Shown here: positions 17,135 to 26,152 of the stretch, piece by piece
Layout of the letters: every line of letters starts with the position of its first letter
Numbering within the stretch: the stretch's first letter is position 1
From: Sphingomonas lycopersici
Lineage (GTDB): Bacteria > Pseudomonadota > Alphaproteobacteria > Sphingomonadales > Sphingomonadaceae
DNA: 64,000 nucleotides
Direction: 5' to 3'
Assembly: GCF_026130605.1 (NCBI RefSeq)
Contig: NZ_JANFAU010000008.1
Coordinates: 62,001 to 126,000 of the forward strand
Notes under the pieces: generated by a model
Seen by the model: the letters and a program-made list of their open reading frames with translations, nothing else
What the model was told of the DNA's origin: nothing
Databases searched by the model: none
Position numbers and translations under genes: made by a program

Positions 17135-19213
17135 TTACCCCCGCGCCTTCGCCTCGGCGCGGAAGCGGTGGAGCAGCGGCTCGGTATAGCCGCTCGGCTG
17201 GCCGACCCCTTCGAACACCAAGGCCTTGGCCGCGCGATAGGCGAGATTCGCGTCGCCCTCGCCTGCCATCGGGCGATAGGCCGCGTCGCCGGCATTCTGC
17301 GCATCGACCTTCGCCGCCATCCGCGCGAACGCCTGATTGACCGCCTCTTCGGTCGCGACGCCGTGAAGCAGCCAATTGGCGAGATGCTGCGACGAGATGC
17401 GCAAGGTCGCGCGATCCTCCATCAGCCCGACGTCGTGGATATCGGGCACCTTCGAACAGCCGATCCCCTGATCGATCCAGCGCACGACATAGCCGAGGAT
17501 GCCCTGCGCATTATTGTCGAGCTCTTCGCGCACCTCCTCCGCCTGCCAGTTGCGGCCGGGCGCGACCGGAACCGTCAGCAGTTTTTCCAGCGGCGCCGGC
17601 GCCTCGGCGCTGCGCTCGCGCTGGCGGGCGAAGACGTCGACGCGGTGGTAATGAGTCGCATGAAGCGTCGCCGCGGTCGGCGACGGCACCCAGGCGGTAT
17701 TCGCCCCCGATCGCGGATGGCCGATCTTCTGTTCGAGCATATCGGCCATGCGATCGGGCGCGGCCCACATGCCCTTGCCGATCTGCGCGCGGCCCGAAAG
17801 CCCGCAGGCGAGACCGATCTGGACGTTGCGATCCTCATAAGCCGCGATCCACGGCGCGGTCTTCATCTCGCCTTTGCGGATCATCGCGCCGGCGCGCATC
17901 GCGGTGTGCATCTCGTCGCCGGTGCGATCGAGGAAACCGGTGTTGATGAACATGATGCGGTCCTTCACCGCATGGATGCACGCGGCGAGATTGGCCGAGG
18001 TGCGGCGCTCCTCGTCCATCACCCCGACCTTGATCGTATACCGCGCGAGCCCGAGCAGATCCTCGACGCGATCGAACAGCCGATTGGTGAAGGCGCATTC
18101 CGCCGGCCCGTGCATCTTGGGCTTGACGATATAGAGCGAGCCCGCGCGGCTGTTGGCGAATGCCCCCTGCCGCTTGAGATCGTGCAGCGCGATCAGGCTG
18201 GTGACGATCGCGTCGAGAATACCCTCGGGCGCCTCGCTGCCGTCGGCCAGCCGGACCGCGGGGTTGGTCATCAGATGCCCGACGTTGCGCACCAGCAACA
18301 GGCTCCGCCCCGGCAAAGTCAGCGTCGACCCGTCGGGCGCGGCGTAGACGCGATCGGGGTTGAGCCGCCGCGTCATCATCCGCCCGTTCTTTTCGAAACT
18401 GTCCTCCAGATCGCCGCGCATCAGCCCGAGCCAATTGGCATAGGCCGCCACCTTGTCCTCGGCATCGACCGCCGCGACCGAATCCTCGAGGTCGCAGATC
18501 GTGGTCAGCGCGGATTCGAGCACGACATCGGCGATGCCGGCAGGATCGTCGCGCCCGATCGGGTGATCGCGATCGATCACCACCTCGATATGCAGGCCGT
18601 TGTGGCGATAGAGCAGAGCCTTGTCGCGCCGCCCGACGAATTGCGCCGGATCGCGCAACACCGGATCGCCCGCGAGGTCCGCCCACGAACCCTGCGCCAG
18701 CGGCACCGCCTCATCGAGGAACGCTTTGGCCCAGGCGATCACCTGCGCGCCGCGCGCCGCATCATAGCCGCCCGGCGCCGCGCTGCCGGGGATCGCATCG
18801 GTGCCGTAAAGCGCGTCGTACAGGCTGCCCCAGCGAGCATTGGCGGCGTTGAGCAGGAAGCGCGCGTTGAGGATCGGCACGACAAGCTGCGGCCCGGCGA
18901 GCCGCGCGATCTCGTCATCGACATTGGCGGTGCCGACGGTGAAGCGCGCGGGGTCGTCGACGAGATAGCCGATGCTCCGCAGAAACGCTTCGTCGACTGC
19001 CTCGCCGGCCTGATAGCGCGCATCGATCGCCTGCTGCAGCCGCTCGCGTTCGGCGAGCAGCGCCCGATTCTCGGGGACGAGATCGGCGAAGATCGCCGCG
19101 GCGCCGCGCCAGAAATCCTCAGGGGCGATCCCGGTGCCCGGCAGCACGCGATCATCGACGAATTGCGCCAGTTCCGCCGCAACCTGCAATCCCGCTTTGT
19201 CGTTCATCGTCAT
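17135..19213 (-). CDS. glcB: Malate synthase G
   Basis: This 692-residue protein is malate synthase G, which condenses glyoxylate with acetyl-CoA to malate in the glyoxylate bypass. It is close to the usual length of about 720. Diagnostic blocks include [38 protein letters not shown] with the metal-binding Glu-Asp, [20 protein letters not shown], and [21 protein letters not shown] near the active site. The start at 19213 (MTMNDKAG) is chosen because AGGAGCAGGCG precedes it; the frame is open further upstream but that part overlaps the divergent LysR gene. No isocitrate lyase gene is in the window. The divergent LysR-type gene 90 bases away is a candidate regulator. Confidence 0.95.
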   Translation of the reverse strand: MTMNDKAGLQVAAELAQFVDDRVLPGTGIAPEDFWRGAAAIFADLVPENRALLAERERLQQAIDARYQAGEAVDEAFLRSIGYLVDDPARFTVGTANVDDEIARLAGPQLVVPILNARFLLNAANARWGSLYDALYGTDAIPGSAAPGGYDAARGAQVIAWAKAFLDEAVPLAQGSWADLAGDPVLRDPAQFVGRRDKALLYRHNGLHIEVVIDRDHPIGRDDPAGIADVVLESALTTICDLEDSVAAVDAEDKVAAYANWLGLMRGDLEDSFEKNGRMMTRRLNPDRVYAAPDGSTLTLPGRSLLLVRNVGHLMTNPAVRLADGSEAPEGILDAIVTSLIALHDLKRQGAFANSRAGSLYIVKPKMHGPAECAFTNRLFDRVEDLLGLARYTIKVGVMDEERRTSANLAACIHAVKDRIMFINTGFLDRTGDEMHTAMRAGAMIRKGEMKTAPWIAAYEDRNVQIGLACGLSGRAQIGKGMWAAPDRMADMLEQKIGHPRSGANTAWVPSPTAATLHATHYHRVDVFARQRERSAEAPAPLEKLLTVPVAPGRNWQAEEVREELDNNAQGILGYVVRWIDQGIGCSKVPDIHDVGLMEDRATLRISSQHLANWLLHGVATEEAVNQAFARMAAKVDAQNAGDAAYRPMAGEGDANLAYRAAKALVFEGVGQPSGYTEPLLHRFRAEAKARG

Positions 19214-19265
19214 CGCCTGCTCCTTTGTCCAAGGCGAATAGACCAGCCGCATCCTGATCGGTAGG

Positions 19266-19297
19266 CTATAAGAAATTGAAGCAGCTTTTCCTATAAG
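19266..19297. promoter_or_regulatory. Direct repeats in the glcB/LysR divergent region
   Basis: CTATAAG occurs at 19266-19272 and again at 19291-19297, 25 bases apart, with the small palindrome AAGCAGCTT between them. The spacing of over two helical turns in a divergent promoter region would suit a LysR-type tetramer, but the motif is weak. Confidence 0.25.
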
Positions 19298-19303
19298 GAA
19301 CGA

Positions 19304-20191
19304 ATGATGCTCGATCCCGATTATGAGCTGTTCGCCCGGGTGGTCGATGTCGGCAGCCTTTCCGCTGCCGGGCGGGCGCTCGGAATCTCCCCGGCGATGG
19401 TGTCGAAACGGCTCGCGCGGCTGGAGGAAAGGCTGGGGGTACGGCTGGTCCACCGCACGACGCGGCGGCTGGCGCTGACCGAGCCGGGCGCGCGTTTCCA
19501 CGCCGATCTCGTCGCGATCCTCGCGACGATGCGCGAGGCCGAGGCGCGCGTCACCGGGGTGCGCGCCGCCCCGAGCGGGCCGCTACGCGTTTCCGCTCCC
19601 ACCTCGTTCGGGCGGCTGCATATCGCGCCGCATCTGCATCGCTTTCTCGACGATCATCCTGCGGTGGCGCTGGAATTCAACCTGTCGGACGGGTTCGTCG
19701 ATCTGATCGGCGAGCGGATCGACGTCGCGCTGCGCATCGCGCCCGAGATCGCGCCCGATCTTGTCGCGCACCGGCTCGGCACCAGCCGGCGGCTGCTGTG
19801 CGCCGCGCCCGCCTATCTTGCGCGGCACGATGCGCCTGAGACGATCGCGCAATTGAGCGACCACCGCCTGCTCGCCGCGACCGGCCAAATGCCCTGGCGG
19901 CTGGTGAGCGGGACACGCCGCGCGACGATCGAGCAGCCGAGCGCAGTCATCACCAATTCGAGCGAGATCGTCCGCGAACTCGCGCTGACCGGGGTGGGAA
20001 TCGCGCTACGCTCGTTATGGGATGTCGGCGAGACGCTGGCGCGCGGCGATCTCGTCCGCATATTGCCCGACTGGGAGGGATCGACGGACGTCGGGATCTA
20101 CGCGGTCCACCCGCGCGCGCCGGCGGTGCTGCCGGCGGTGACGGCGTTCATCGCATTCCTGCGCGAGACGCTGGCGGATACGACGTTTTAA
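19304..20191 (+). CDS. LysR-family transcriptional regulator
   Basis: This 295-residue protein has the LysR layout. The N-terminal winged helix-turn-helix ([36 protein letters not shown]) lies at about residues 10-45, and [15 protein letters not shown] follows. The periplasmic-binding-protein-like effector domain runs from about residue 95 ([20 protein letters not shown]). It is transcribed divergently from glcB, which makes malate synthase the first candidate target, but this subgroup ([13 protein letters not shown]) often regulates neighbouring oxidoreductases, so other targets are possible. The effector is unknown. AAGGAA precedes the ATG at 19304; a second ATG follows immediately at 19307. 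It converges with thyA, 24 bases away. Confidence 0.9.
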   Translation: MMLDPDYELFARVVDVGSLSAAGRALGISPAMVSKRLARLEERLGVRLVHRTTRRLALTEPGARFHADLVAILATMREAEARVTGVRAAPSGPLRVSAPTSFGRLHIAPHLHRFLDDHPAVALEFNLSDGFVDLIGERIDVALRIAPEIAPDLVAHRLGTSRRLLCAAPAYLARHDAPETIAQLSDHRLLAATGQMPWRLVSGTRRATIEQPSAVITNSSEIVRELALTGVGIALRSLWDVGETLARGDLVRILPDWEGSTDVGIYAVHPRAPAVLPAVTAFIAFLRETLADTTF

Positions 20192-20215
20192 AACTCTCCC
20201 CGTTCGGAGGCTAAT

Positions 20216-21142
20216 TCAGACCGCCACCGGCGCCGCGATATGCGGGTGCGGATCGTAATCGGTCACCGCGAAATCCTCGATCGCATAGTCGAAGATCGAC
20301 GCGGGCCGCCGCGCGATATGCAGCCGAGGCTCGCTGCGCGGGGTGCGCGCCAGCGTCTCCTCCACCAGATGCGCGTGGTTGAGATAGATATGTGCGTCGC
20401 CCGCGCTCCACACCAATTCGCCCGGCGCGAGATCGCATTGCTGCGCGAGCATCCGCAGCAGCATCGCCGCCGAAAAGGCGTTGAAAGCAAAACCCAGCCC
20501 GAGGTCGCACGAACGTTGCCACAGCATCCCCGAAAGCCGCCCGCCGGCGACATGATATTGATAGGTCATGTGGCACGGCGGCAGCGCCATCCCGCCGAGC
20601 TCGGCGACATTCCAGCCGGTGAACAGCAAGCGGCGCGACATGGGGTTATGCCGGATCATCTCGACCAGTTCGGCGATCTGGTTGACCGGCTTGCCCGGGC
20701 GGAACAGCCCCTCGCCCGCCGGTTCATACGTATCCCAATTGACCCATTGCTTGCCGTAGACCGGGCCGAGATCGCCCCATTGCGCGGCGAAATCCGGGTC
20801 GGCGAGGATGCGCGCCTCGAACGCGTCGCGATCGATCGTCTCGCCGGTCGCGCGGCGATAGCGATCGAGCGGCCAGTCGGTCCAGATATGCACCTTCTGC
20901 CGCACCAATTCGCGGATATTGGTGTCGCCGGTCAGGAACCACAGCATCTCGCGCGCCGCGGTCTTCCACGCGACGCGCTTGGTGGTCAGCAAGGGCACGC
21001 GGTCGTCGCTGAGATCGAAGCGCAGCGTCGGGCCAAACAAGGATCGCGTGCCCACCCCGGTGCGGTCGCGGCGTTCGTCGCCGCGCTCCCACACCTCGCG
21101 CAACAGCCGGAGATACTGGTCCTCGAAATGCGCATCGCTCAT
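20216..21142 (-). CDS. thyA: Thymidylate synthase (ThyA type)
   Basis: This 308-residue protein is the folate-dependent thymidylate synthase, which methylates dUMP to dTMP using methylenetetrahydrofolate and yields dihydrofolate for FolA. RTGVGTRSLFGPTLRFDL, the catalytic PPCHMTYQ with Cys190, the dUMP-binding QRSCDLGLGFAFN and the terminal HPHIAAPVAV are all present. The start at 21142 (MSDAHFEDQY) fits the family N-terminus; the in-frame extension to 21301 would overlap the divergent RadC-like gene and has no conserved sequence. No clear Shine-Dalgarno sequence is seen. The presence of ThyA with FolA means a conventional thymidylate cycle, with no need for ThyX. Confidence 0.96.
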   Translation of the reverse strand: MSDAHFEDQYLRLLREVWERGDERRDRTGVGTRSLFGPTLRFDLSDDRVPLLTTKRVAWKTAAREMLWFLTGDTNIRELVRQKVHIWTDWPLDRYRRATGETIDRDAFEARILADPDFAAQWGDLGPVYGKQWVNWDTYEPAGEGLFRPGKPVNQIAELVEMIRHNPMSRRLLFTGWNVAELGGMALPPCHMTYQYHVAGGRLSGMLWQRSCDLGLGFAFNAFSAAMLLRMLAQQCDLAPGELVWSAGDAHIYLNHAHLVEETLARTPRSEPRLHIARRPASIFDYAIEDFAVTDYDPHPHIAAPVAV

Positions 21143-21258
21143 GCCGCAGCAGTGGCAGGCGCGTGTCGGTCGCACAAGGGCGATGAGCGGAAGAGAAAGA
21201 TCGATCCGAAACGGATGATAATAGTGGTTAACCCGGTTCCCCGCCGTTAGCTCGCGCG

Positions 21259-21621
21259 ATGAATTTCGCCCATCTGGCCGGTCTGTTCGCGCCAATCGCA
21301 TCCGCTACGGTCGAGATTGTCGCCTTCGCCTATCTCGATTCGGCCGGGCGCGTGCTGGGGCTGCGCCACATCCGGTCGGGCGATACGCTCTGCATCGACG
21401 TGCCCATTCGCACGGTGGTGCGCGACGCGCTGTCGTTCGACGCGAAACTGGTCGCAATGGCGCACAATCACCCGTCGGGCGACGCCGAACCGAGCCGCAA
21501 CGACCTGACGGTCACGCGCCTCGTCGTCACGGTATTCAATGCCTTAGGGATTCGGCTCGTCGACCATCTGGTGCTTGGGAGCGGCGCCATTGTCAGCCTG
21601 CGTGCCCGCGGGCTGTTGTGA
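21259..21621 (+). CDS. RadC-like JAB/MPN-domain protein without the helix-hairpin-helix part
   Basis: This 120-residue protein consists only of the JAB1/MPN+ metalloprotease-like domain found at the C-terminus of RadC proteins. The zinc-binding motif MAHNHPSGDAEPSRNDLTVT is intact (His-x-His, then Asp) and the strand with [20 protein letters not shown] follows. The usual N-terminal helix-hairpin-helix segment of about 100 residues is absent, so this is a solo domain. The function of RadC-family proteins is unsettled; its former role in DNA repair has been withdrawn, and links to natural transformation and mobile elements have been proposed. It is divergent from thyA and its last 78 bases overlap the 3' end of the opposite-strand methyltransferase gene. 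Confidence 0.75.
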   Translation: MNFAHLAGLFAPIASATVEIVAFAYLDSAGRVLGLRHIRSGDTLCIDVPIRTVVRDALSFDAKLVAMAHNHPSGDAEPSRNDLTVTRLVVTVFNALGIRLVDHLVLGSGAIVSLRARGLL

Positions 21622-22341
21622 CGGGCGCAGGCGGCACGGCTTGATCGCGCCCGGCGCCGGGCGCGGCCCGACCGCCTTGAAGGTCGCGAAATAGCCGCCC
21701 GCCGACGGCATGTTCTCCATCCCGACGAGCTGATAGCCGACCGCGGCGAATTCGCAGCGCAGCAGCGCCGGCGGGGTGCCGTGATCGACAACGAGACGGT
21801 TGGCGTCGACCACCACCACCAGCCCCTCGGGGCGCAGCGAGGGACGCATCCGCCACAGGAATTCATAGGGCTGCTCGATCTCATGATACATATGCACCAT
21901 GAAGATCCGATCGAAGCTGGCATCGGGCAGCTTGGGATCGGCCGGCACGCCGAGCCGCACGCTGACGTTATCGAGCCGCTCGCGCGCGACGCGCTCGGCC
22001 AGCGCATCGCGCACCGCCGGCATGATATCCTCGGCGAGCACACGCCCGTCCTTGCCGACGCGTTGCGCGAGACGAATCGTGTAATAACCCTCGCCCGCGC
22101 CGATATCGGCGACGGTCATGCCGGGCCTGATCTTGGCGCGGTCCATCACTATCGTCGCTTCGTTGAGCCGGTCGCGCGCCTCCTCGTTCGACCAGCGCGA
22201 CGAGACGATATGCGCCACCGGGCGATCCGCGGCGGGAAACGGCCCGGGCTCACCCTTGTCGTCATGCCGGATCAGCGGCTGCGACCCGTCGCAACCGCCC
22301 AGCATCGCCGCCAGAGCAATCAGGGCCGCGCCCAGCCTCAA
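21544..22341 (-). CDS. Lipoprotein with SAM-dependent methyltransferase fold
   Basis: This 265-residue protein has a lipoprotein signal (LAAMLGGCD, lipobox Cys near residue 18) followed by a class I methyltransferase fold. Motif I is [20 protein letters not shown], followed by [20 protein letters not shown] and [11 protein letters not shown]. It is thus predicted to be a membrane-anchored periplasmic protein, although SAM is a cytoplasmic cofactor; the family is common in proteobacteria with unknown role. The start is TTG at 22341, preceded by GGAGG at good spacing, and it overlaps the prfB stop in the arrangement TTGA, so its translation is probably coupled to prfB. Its 3' end overlaps the convergent RadC-like gene. 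The C-terminal 40 residues are poorly ordered. Confidence 0.75.
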   Translation of the reverse strand: MRLGAALIALAAMLGGCDGSQPLIRHDDKGEPGPFPAADRPVAHIVSSRWSNEEARDRLNEATIVMDRAKIRPGMTVADIGAGEGYYTIRLAQRVGKDGRVLAEDIMPAVRDALAERVARERLDNVSVRLGVPADPKLPDASFDRIFMVHMYHEIEQPYEFLWRMRPSLRPEGLVVVVDANRLVVDHGTPPALLRCEFAAVGYQLVGMENMPSAGGYFATFKAVGPRPAPGAIKPCRLRPSQQPAGTQADNGAAPKHQMVDEPNP

Positions 22342-23465
22342 TCGACATCCTCCACGTCGACCGTCTCGCCGGTCACGCGCTGCGACAGCGCGGCGGCCAT
22401 GAAGTCGTCGAGATCGCCGTCGAGCACGTCGCTCGGCGAGGTGGAGGTGGTGCCGGTGCGCAGATCCTTCACCAGTTGATAGGGCTGGAGCACATAGGAA
22501 CGGATCTGGTGCCCCCAGCCGATATCGGTCTTGGTGGCGTTGACCGCATTGGCCTCTTCCTCGCGCTTGCGCAGCTCGTGCTCGTAAAGCCGCGCGCGGA
22601 GCTGGTTATACGCCTCGGCGCGGTTCTTGTGCTGGCTGCGCTGGTTCTGGCAGGCGACGACGATCCCGGTCGGCAGGTGGGTGATGCGCACCGCCGAATC
22701 GGTCGTGTTGATATGCTGCCCGCCCGCGCCCGACGCGCGATAGGTGTCGATGCGCAGCTCGCTGTCGTTGATCTCGATGTCGATCGAATCGTCGATCACC
22801 GGATAGACCCACACCGACGAGAAGCTGGTGTGGCGCCGCGCCGAACTGTCATAGGGCGAAATCCGCACCAGCCGGTGGACGCCGCTTTCGACCTTGGCAT
22901 AGCCATAGGCATTCTCGCCCTTGACCAGCAACGTCGCGGATTTGATCCCGGCCTGCTCGCCGGCGTGATAATCGACCAGCTCGACCTTATAGCCGCGGCG
23001 TTCGGCCCAGCGCGTGTACATGCGCTGGAGCATCTCCGCCCAGTCCTGGCTCTCGGTGCCGCCGGCGCCGGCGTTGATCTCCAGATAGGTGTCGTTGCTG
23101 TCAGCCTCACCGGCGAGCAGCGCCTTCACCTTGTCCTGCTGCGCACGCTCGGCGAGCTGGGCGAGCGCTTGCGTCCCCTCGACCGCGAGATCCTCGTCGC
23201 CCTCGGCTTCCGCGAGCTCGATCAGTTCGCTGGTGTCGGCGAGTTCGCGCTCGATCGCGCGGGTCGCGGTGATCGCCTCGTCGAGCCGGCGACGCTCGCG
23301 CATCACTTCCTGCGCCTGTTTGGGATTTTCCCACAACGTCGGGTCCTCGACCCGCGCGTTGAGCTCGTCGAGCCGGCGGAGCGCGCGATCCCAATCGAGG
23401 AAGCGGCGCAACAGCGCCAGCGCCTCGTTGATCGTCTCGACATGGGCCTGCGCTTCGGCGCGCAT
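22338..23465 (-). CDS. prfB: Peptide chain release factor 2
   Basis: This 375-residue protein is release factor 2, which reads UGA and UAA stop codons. The GGQ motif that triggers peptidyl-tRNA hydrolysis lies at about residue 248 ([20 protein letters not shown]). The codon-recognition tripeptide is SPY ([18 protein letters not shown]) in place of the enterobacterial SPF. The whole gene is in one frame from [10 protein letters not shown], so the programmed +1 frameshift that autoregulates prfB in many bacteria is absent. The coupled lipoprotein methyltransferase downstream is not PrmC (no NPPY motif). PBP1A lies 123 bases upstream across a palindromic repeat. Confidence 0.96.
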   Translation of the reverse strand: MRAEAQAHVETINEALALLRRFLDWDRALRRLDELNARVEDPTLWENPKQAQEVMRERRRLDEAITATRAIERELADTSELIELAEAEGDEDLAVEGTQALAQLAERAQQDKVKALLAGEADSNDTYLEINAGAGGTESQDWAEMLQRMYTRWAERRGYKVELVDYHAGEQAGIKSATLLVKGENAYGYAKVESGVHRLVRISPYDSSARRHTSFSSVWVYPVIDDSIDIEINDSELRIDTYRASGAGGQHINTTDSAVRITHLPTGIVVACQNQRSQHKNRAEAYNQLRARLYEHELRKREEEANAVNATKTDIGWGHQIRSYVLQPYQLVKDLRTGTTSTSPSDVLDGDLDDFMAAALSQRVTGETVDVEDVD

Positions 23466-23484
23466 CGTTCATTCTCCAAATCTC

Positions 23485-23565
23485 GTCATTCCGGCGACGG
23501 CCGGAATCTCGCGGGACAAGCTGTTCGCCTGATAACCGGGAAATCCCCGCCTTCGCCGGGATGAC
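23485..23565. repeat. Family A-related intergenic palindrome (GTCATTCCGG type)
   Basis: GTCATTCCGGCGACGGCCGG is mirrored by CCCCGCCTTCGCCGGGATGAC-like sequence at the other end, with about 40 bases between. It lies between the PBP1A stop and the prfB start. The two arms match less well than in copies 1-3, so it may be a decayed or hybrid copy. Confidence 0.7.
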
Positions 23566-23588
23566 GTCTCAATTCAAGCCGGCGGGAT

Positions 23589-26105
23589 TTAGTAAATCCC
23601 CCCCTGCCGCTGCAAGAAGTCGCTATCGCCGGGCTGTGCGCGCGGCGCGGCATTGGTTGCGGTGGCGGTCGGCGCCGCTTCCGGCCGGCGCGGTGCGCGG
23701 CGCGCCTCGCTCTGCGGCTTGAACGCTTCCCAGATCACCGCCGGGGTATATTCGCCGAAGGCCGGCCAGGCGCCGAACACCGGGCGGCCCGAGGCGCGGT
23801 CGACGCGCACCATGCGGATCCCCTGCGGCGCGCGGAACGGCAGTTTCTCCAGCCCGTCGAACGCCTTGACCGCGAATTCCTTGAAGATCGGCGCCGCCAT
23901 CGTGCCGCCCTGGGCATAGCCGCCGAGGCTGGTCGGCGCGTCATAGCCCATATAGAGCCCGCCGACCATTTGCGGGGTGCCGCCGATGAACCACACGTCG
24001 GTCGGCCCCGAATTGGTGCCGGTCTTGCCGAACATCGGGCGATCGAGATCGCGCAGCACGGTCGCGGTGCCGCGCTGGATCACGCCCTCGGTGATGTGGA
24101 TCATCTGATAGGCGGTCATCGCATCGACCACCTGCCGCCCGCGCAGCCCGGGGCGCGGCATCGGCTTGCCGTCCCAATCGGGCATGTTGCAGCGATCGCA
24201 GGCGCGCCAATTCTCCGGCCAGATCACCTTGCCGTGACGGTCCTGGACGAAATCGACCAACGTCGGCGAATGCCAGCGGCCCTGATTGGCAAGCACGCCA
24301 TAGGCATTGACCATCCGCATCACCGTCGTCTCGCCCGCGCCGAGCGCATAGGAGAGATAGGGCTGGTAATCGCCGATGTTCATCGCCTTCATCAGCCCGA
24401 CGACATTGGTCATCCCGGTCTGCGCGGCGGCGCGCACCGTCATCAGGTTGCGCGATTGCTCGATGCCCCAGCGCATCGTGTGCGGGCCGGCGCCGCGGCT
24501 GTTGCCGAAGTTGCGGAAGCATTTCTGCCCCAGCCGCGCGCCCTGATAGACGCAGAACGGCCCGTCGACGATGATCGACGCCGGGGTCATGCCGTGTTCG
24601 AGCGCGGCGGAATAGACGATCGGCTTGATCGTCGACCCCGGCTGACGCATCGCCTGGGTCGCGCGGTTGAACGACTGGATCGAGGCATCGAACCCGCCCT
24701 GCATCGCAAGGATGCGGCCGGTCGCCGGCTCCTGCACGACGAACCCGCCCGAGACCTTGGGCACCGCGCGCAACGCGAACTGCCCGCCCTGCGGCGCGAC
24801 CGCGATGATGTCGCCCGGCTTGATCGCGGCGAAGGCGGTGCCACCCTTGCCGCGCACCGGCATCTGCGCCAGATCGCGCGGCATCGATCCGGTCTGGCCG
24901 TTGGCGAAGCCGATCTGCCACGCATCGCCCTCACGCGCGATCGCGATTGCGGCGCGCCAGTCGTTGTAATCGATGCTGATATTGGTGTTGGCGAGCGCCC
25001 CAAGCCAGCTATCGCCCTCGAAATCGACATGCCGCAGCGGGCCGTTCCAGCCACGCCCGCGATCGTAGCGCACCAGCCCGTCGCGCAGCGCCTGCGCAGC
25101 ATAGGCCTGAAGCTTGGGATCGAGCGAGGTGCGCACCCACAGGCCGCCCGAATAGACGCTGTTGGGCCCGTCGCGCGCGGTCTCGCCATATTTGCCGATC
25201 AGCTGGCGACGGACTTCCTCGACGAAATAGCCGCCGACCTGCTCGAACTTCGGCGTGCGGCGGATGATCGCGCCGATCGGCGCGGCGCGGGCTTCGTCTC
25301 TTTGCGCGGCGGTGATGTAGCCGTTCTTCTCCATCTCGCCGAGCACCCAGTTGCGGCGGGCGATTGCGCGATCGGTGTCGCGGAACGGATCGTAGTTCGA
25401 CGGCCCCTTGGGCAATATGGCGAGATAGGCCATCTGCGGCAGGCTGAGCTCGGTCAGCTCCTTGTCGAAATAGGCGTGGCTCGCCGCTTCGACGCCATAA
25501 GCGTTCCGCCCGAGGAAGATCTGGTTGAGATAGAGTTCGAGGATCTGCTGCTTGCTCAGCGAATCCTCGATACGCCACGCCAGCACCGCCTCGCGCATCT
25601 TGCGCGTCGGGGAATAAGCATTGCCGATCAGCAGGTTCTTCGCGACCTGCTGGGTGATCGTCGACCCGCCCTTGGCGCGCCGGCCCGATCCCATCTTCGA
25701 CACATAATCGACTACCGCGCCGGCAAGCCCGGGGTAATCGACGCCGTGATGCTCGAAGAAGGTCTTGTCCTCCGCAGACAGGAAAGCGTGGATCAGCTGT
25801 GGCGGATATTCGGCGAACGACAGTTCGACACGGCGTTCGCGCGCATAGGAATAGATCGGCGTGCCGTCGCCCCCGCGCACGTTGGTCGGCAGCGGCGGTT
25901 CATAGGTGCGCAGCTGATCGACCGACGGCAGATCGCGTGCGATCGCGAACCAGAACACTCCATAAGCGATCGCCGCCAGCACCGCGACCGCCGCGCCGAT
26001 CTTGATCCAGCGCTTCGCCCACGCCTCACGCAGCGACCGCCGCCAATGGCCGGCATCGCGGCGCAGCTTGAGGGTCGTTTCGGGTTCAGGGGGAGAAGAC
26101 GCCAT
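23589..26105 (-). CDS. Penicillin-binding protein 1A (bifunctional glycosyltransferase/transpeptidase)
   Basis: This 838-residue protein is a class A PBP that polymerises lipid II and cross-links peptidoglycan. A cytoplasmic N-terminus leads into one transmembrane helix (IKIGAAVAVLAAIAYGVFWFA, about 35-55). The glycosyltransferase domain has EDKTFFEHHGVDYPGLAGA with the catalytic Glu, and GGSTITQQVAKN. An OB-like insert follows. The transpeptidase domain has PGSTIKP (Ser near residue 490), SRN as the second motif and FGKTGTN as the third. A Pro/Ala-rich tail ends the protein. The mrcA-type insert between the domains supports PBP1A over PBP1B. It lies 47 bases downstream of an N-acetylmuramoyl-alanine amidase gene on the same strand, giving a cell-wall pair. 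Confidence 0.95.
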   Translation of the reverse strand: MASSPPEPETTLKLRRDAGHWRRSLREAWAKRWIKIGAAVAVLAAIAYGVFWFAIARDLPSVDQLRTYEPPLPTNVRGGDGTPIYSYARERRVELSFAEYPPQLIHAFLSAEDKTFFEHHGVDYPGLAGAVVDYVSKMGSGRRAKGGSTITQQVAKNLLIGNAYSPTRKMREAVLAWRIEDSLSKQQILELYLNQIFLGRNAYGVEAASHAYFDKELTELSLPQMAYLAILPKGPSNYDPFRDTDRAIARRNWVLGEMEKNGYITAAQRDEARAAPIGAIIRRTPKFEQVGGYFVEEVRRQLIGKYGETARDGPNSVYSGGLWVRTSLDPKLQAYAAQALRDGLVRYDRGRGWNGPLRHVDFEGDSWLGALANTNISIDYNDWRAAIAIAREGDAWQIGFANGQTGSMPRDLAQMPVRGKGGTAFAAIKPGDIIAVAPQGGQFALRAVPKVSGGFVVQEPATGRILAMQGGFDASIQSFNRATQAMRQPGSTIKPIVYSAALEHGMTPASIIVDGPFCVYQGARLGQKCFRNFGNSRGAGPHTMRWGIEQSRNLMTVRAAAQTGMTNVVGLMKAMNIGDYQPYLSYALGAGETTVMRMVNAYGVLANQGRWHSPTLVDFVQDRHGKVIWPENWRACDRCNMPDWDGKPMPRPGLRGRQVVDAMTAYQMIHITEGVIQRGTATVLRDLDRPMFGKTGTNSGPTDVWFIGGTPQMVGGLYMGYDAPTSLGGYAQGGTMAAPIFKEFAVKAFDGLEKLPFRAPQGIRMVRVDRASGRPVFGAWPAFGEYTPAVIWEAFKPQSEARRAPRRPEAAPTATATNAAPRAQPGDSDFLQRQGGIY

Positions 26106-26152
26106 ACGCTTGGGGGGTATTTAGCAGGATTGCCGGGCGGGGGAACCCGGCA

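Noticed and set aside
22338..23465. Programmed +1 frameshift in prfB
   Set aside because: The reading frame is continuous from the family N-terminus and no internal early TGA with a CTTTGA-type slip site is present.
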